Part shown: positions 62,289 to 64,000 of the stretch, one piece after another | How positions within the stretch are numbered: the stretch's first letter is position 1 | How the letters are laid out: each line of letters begins with the position of its first letter | NCBI RefSeq assembly: GCF_047731265.1 | Contig: NZ_CP159835.1 | Location: forward strand, 2,790,001 to 2,854,000 | Source: Patiriisocius sp047731265 | GTDB taxonomy: Bacteria > Bacteroidota > Bacteroidia > Flavobacteriales > Flavobacteriaceae | Length of the DNA: 64,000 nucleotides | Reading direction: 5' to 3' | Translations under genes and position numbers: made by a program | Notes under the pieces: model-generated | Told to the model about the DNA's origin: nothing | Databases searched by the model: none | What the model saw: only the letters and a program-made list of their open reading frames with translations

Positions 62289-62339
62289 ATTGTTTGTTTA
62301 AATTAAAAAAATTGGTTAAAATTACAATTCAATGCTCTA

Positions 62340-62370
62340 CAAATTTAAACGGATATTCAACACTGGCAAG
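62340..62370 (-). promoter_or_regulatory. Promoter of the HU gene
   Basis: On the minus strand CTTG (62367-62370), a 19-bp spacer and TAAATTTG (62340-62347) fit the Bacteroidota consensus with one mismatch in the -33 box. It is 52 bp upstream of the HU start. Confidence 0.65.
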
Positions 62371-62456
62371 GTTCCCCACGCTAAAACTCCTATTTTGTTA
62401 ATAACTAGGTGCTATTGTTAATAATCACAAAGATATTTTATTGAATTTTTGTAATA

Positions 62457-63458
62457 TCAATGAGAATAGGGGTTTACAATCATTATCGCATCGTTGGCAA
62501 AATCATAGCCATTTAGTAGGGCTTTAGTTTCCATTTTTCGTTTACCAGGTAATTGTATTGCGGTAATTTCGAGTATCTCAGATGTTAGTTTAATTAAAAG
62601 TTTTTTTTCTACCACAGCAAGTGATCCAATAAGCTGGTTTTCTATAAAGTCAGTATTAATTTCCTTAGAAATTTTCTTTGTAGCAAAAATCTTTACCTTA
62701 TGTTTTTCTTCATTTTGAAGTAAATAACTCCAAGCACCAGGATAGGGATTGAGTCCTCTTATAAAGGCATCAATTTCTGTAGCGTTTTTATGCCAAGGAA
62801 TGTAGGTGTTCTCAGGAGTAAGTTTTGGCGCTTCCTGATATTTAAGTTTTTCAAATGTGTCGTCCTGGGTCTGTGGTTGTGTTTTTATTTCGCCTTCAGC
62901 AATTAAAGTTACTGTCTTTAATACAAGAGCGGCGCCTACTCGCATTAAAGTATCGTGCAATGAGCCAACAGTTTCAGTAGGAGAGATGGATACTTCTTCA
63001 GAAAGAATAATTTCTCCAGTATCTATTTTTTCGTCAATAAAGAAGGTAGTAACTCCTGTAATTTTTTCATTATTAATAACCGCCCAATTAATAGGAGCAG
63101 CTCCTCTATATTTAGGCAATAACGAGGCGTGAAGGTTAAATGTGCCTAGTTCTGGTATTTTCCATACTACTTTTGGCAACATCCTGAAAGCAACAACAAT
63201 TTGTAGATTTGCATTCAATACTTTGAGTGCTTCTAAAAAATCTTCGTTCTTTAAATTCGTAGGCTGTAATACAGGGATTTCTTGTGACAGAGCATATTCT
63301 TTAACCGCAGATGCTTTTAGTTTGCGTCCCCGACCAGATGGCCGATCTGGCGCTGTTATGACTCCAACGACTGCTTTTCCTTCTTCCACGAGTTTTTTAA
63401 GCACGGTGGCTGCAAACTCGGGTGTGCCCATAAATACTATTCTAATATCTTTTTTCAA
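62457..63458 (-). CDS. fmt: Methionyl-tRNA formyltransferase
   Basis: Fmt formylates the initiator Met-tRNA using 10-formyltetrahydrofolate. The 333-residue protein has IRIVFMGTPEFAATVLKKLV, the folate-binding and catalytic region GTFNLHASLLPKYRGAAPIN and TFFIDEKIDTGEIILSE, with the catalytic Asn-His-Asp triad in place, and a C-terminal OB-like domain. It starts 12 bp after the recQ stop, so the two are probably co-transcribed in that order. Confidence 0.96.
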   Translation of the reverse strand: MKKDIRIVFMGTPEFAATVLKKLVEEGKAVVGVITAPDRPSGRGRKLKASAVKEYALSQEIPVLQPTNLKNEDFLEALKVLNANLQIVVAFRMLPKVVWKIPELGTFNLHASLLPKYRGAAPINWAVINNEKITGVTTFFIDEKIDTGEIILSEEVSISPTETVGSLHDTLMRVGAALVLKTVTLIAEGEIKTQPQTQDDTFEKLKYQEAPKLTPENTYIPWHKNATEIDAFIRGLNPYPGAWSYLLQNEEKHKVKIFATKKISKEINTDFIENQLIGSLAVVEKKLLIKLTSEILEITAIQLPGKRKMETKALLNGYDFANDAIMIVNPYSH

Positions 63459-63470
63459 ATTAGTCTTTGC

Positions 63471-64000
63471 TTATTTTAAGTGATATCTATTTCGTACGTC
63501 AATACTTATTTTTCCTGCATTCAATAATAATTGCAATACCATAAATATTTTAGTTTCAGCAAAAGTAAGGGTTTCCGTTAATTCTCTCGAGGTCATTGGA
63601 ACCGTTTCTAATTCATTTATTATTTTTTCTGAAAGCAATAACAATTCTGTTTTACTTACTAAACTCTTATCTGCAGAGCATACCGTGCAAATTCCGCAAG
63701 AAGTGGCTGTTTTATCCCCAAAATAGCGCGTTAGCTGCACACTTCTACATTCGGTTTCATTTTCAATATACTTGATGACCTGTGCTACCTGTTGCTCCTT
63801 CTTTTCATTGTGATGTTCTACCTCTCTCGCAATAACATTAATCGTTTTGTCGTCTTCCCTAGGTTTTAAAAAGGTAACCGAGGCATCTGTTGTGTTAATA
63901 TGTAATTCAATGATCCCTGCATCTTTTAATCTTTCTAAAGCATTTATTATGTTAGAAATAGATTGATTGGTTTTAGATTTAATTGAAAATAGATTTACTG
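63471..64000 (-). CDS. recQ: ATP-dependent DNA helicase RecQ, C-terminal part (5' partial)
   Basis: The frame is open to the window edge, so only the last 176 codons are seen. It shows a winged-helix region (VNLFSIKSKTNQSISNIINA, LERLKDAGIIELHI), a zinc-binding motif with Cys residues in ECRSVQLTRYFGD, CGICTVC, and a short C-terminal tail (REL TETLTFAETKIF region) with no HRDC domain. This is the RecQ zinc/winged-helix architecture; the helicase core lies outside. RecQ acts in recombination and repair at forks. The helicase assignment rests on this tail and on the family's spacing of Cys residues. Confidence 0.85.
   Translation of the reverse strand, partial: VNLFSIKSKTNQSISNIINALERLKDAGIIELHINTTDASVTFLKPREDDKTINVIAREVEHHNEKKEQQVAQVIKYIENETECRSVQLTRYFGDKTATSCGICTVCSADKSLVSKTELLLLSEKIINELETVPMTSRELTETLTFAETKIFMVLQLLLNAGKISIDVRNRYHLK

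Noticed and set aside
1..64000. Genetic code change (TAA/TAG read as Gln) to explain in-frame stops
   Set aside because: Many intact genes in the window end at TAA or TAG at the expected family length, so standard code applies.

Overview
The window is a low-GC chromosomal segment from a member of the Flavobacteriaceae (Bacteroidota). The support is: two intact genes (and two B12-locus genes) whose products end in type IX secretion (T9SS) type A C-terminal sorting domains; TAnnTTTG promoter elements of the Bacteroidota type; few Shine-Dalgarno sequences; and many families typical of this group (DUF6122, DUF6495, DUF6090, WG repeats, START-like, DUF2188).

Layout. 1-14 kb is mostly housekeeping: the end of an aldehyde dehydrogenase gene, rlmH, nadC with a BrkB/YihY gene and a chalcone-isomerase-like gene, priA, a LytTR response regulator, the rpsF-rpsR-rplI ribosomal operon, a MacB-type permease and hisS. 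14-19.7 kb is a minus-strand vitamin B12 uptake locus: promoter, cobalamin riboswitch, BtuB-like TonB-dependent receptor, two related beta-propeller proteins of BtuG type (one a lipoprotein, one T9SS-exported) and a further T9SS surface protein. 20-31 kb is accessory: a methyltransferase, a short-chain dehydrogenase, an unknown helical protein, an M28 peptidase gene broken by two stop codons, a thiamine-precursor binding-protein remnant, a T9SS adhesin-like protein, an MFS transporter, a CarboxypepD_reg-like protein and a small membrane protein gene broken by one stop. A large AsmA-family gene follows (31-34 kb).

35-54 kb is almost entirely plus-strand and looks like a gene-cassette graveyard: single unrelated genes (WG repeat, membrane AraC regulator, outer-membrane barrels, DUF418, GT90 glycosyltransferase, Asp/Asn hydroxylase, unknowns), pseudogenes (alpha/beta hydrolase, fatty acid hydroxylase, ECF sigma, Crp/Fnr, DUF6090, IS21 istA), and between them long imperfect palindromes and dispersed repeats. 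The one clear pathway unit is thiM-thiE-tenA-thiD (thiamine salvage), with overlapping genes. 54-58 kb holds DUF2130, a truncated DnaQ-type exonuclease, Fic and DUF1016 fragments, EcsC and DUF2188. After a tRNA-Met and its degenerate second copy, 58.5-64 kb returns to core genes: a DEAD-box helicase, START-like, class IV aminotransferase, YqgE/AlgH, HU, fmt and the C-terminal part of recQ.

The strongest points of interest are a 10-copy 7-bp tandem repeat abutting the priA start codon; the B12 locus with two anchoring modes for related propellers; two 391-bp repeats ending in a preserved palindrome just upstream of unrelated genes; attC-like intergenic palindromes; and several genes interrupted only by in-frame stop codons with no frameshift. 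Nothing here proves a new system; these are the leads. All family calls are from recognition of sequence by eye, with no database search.
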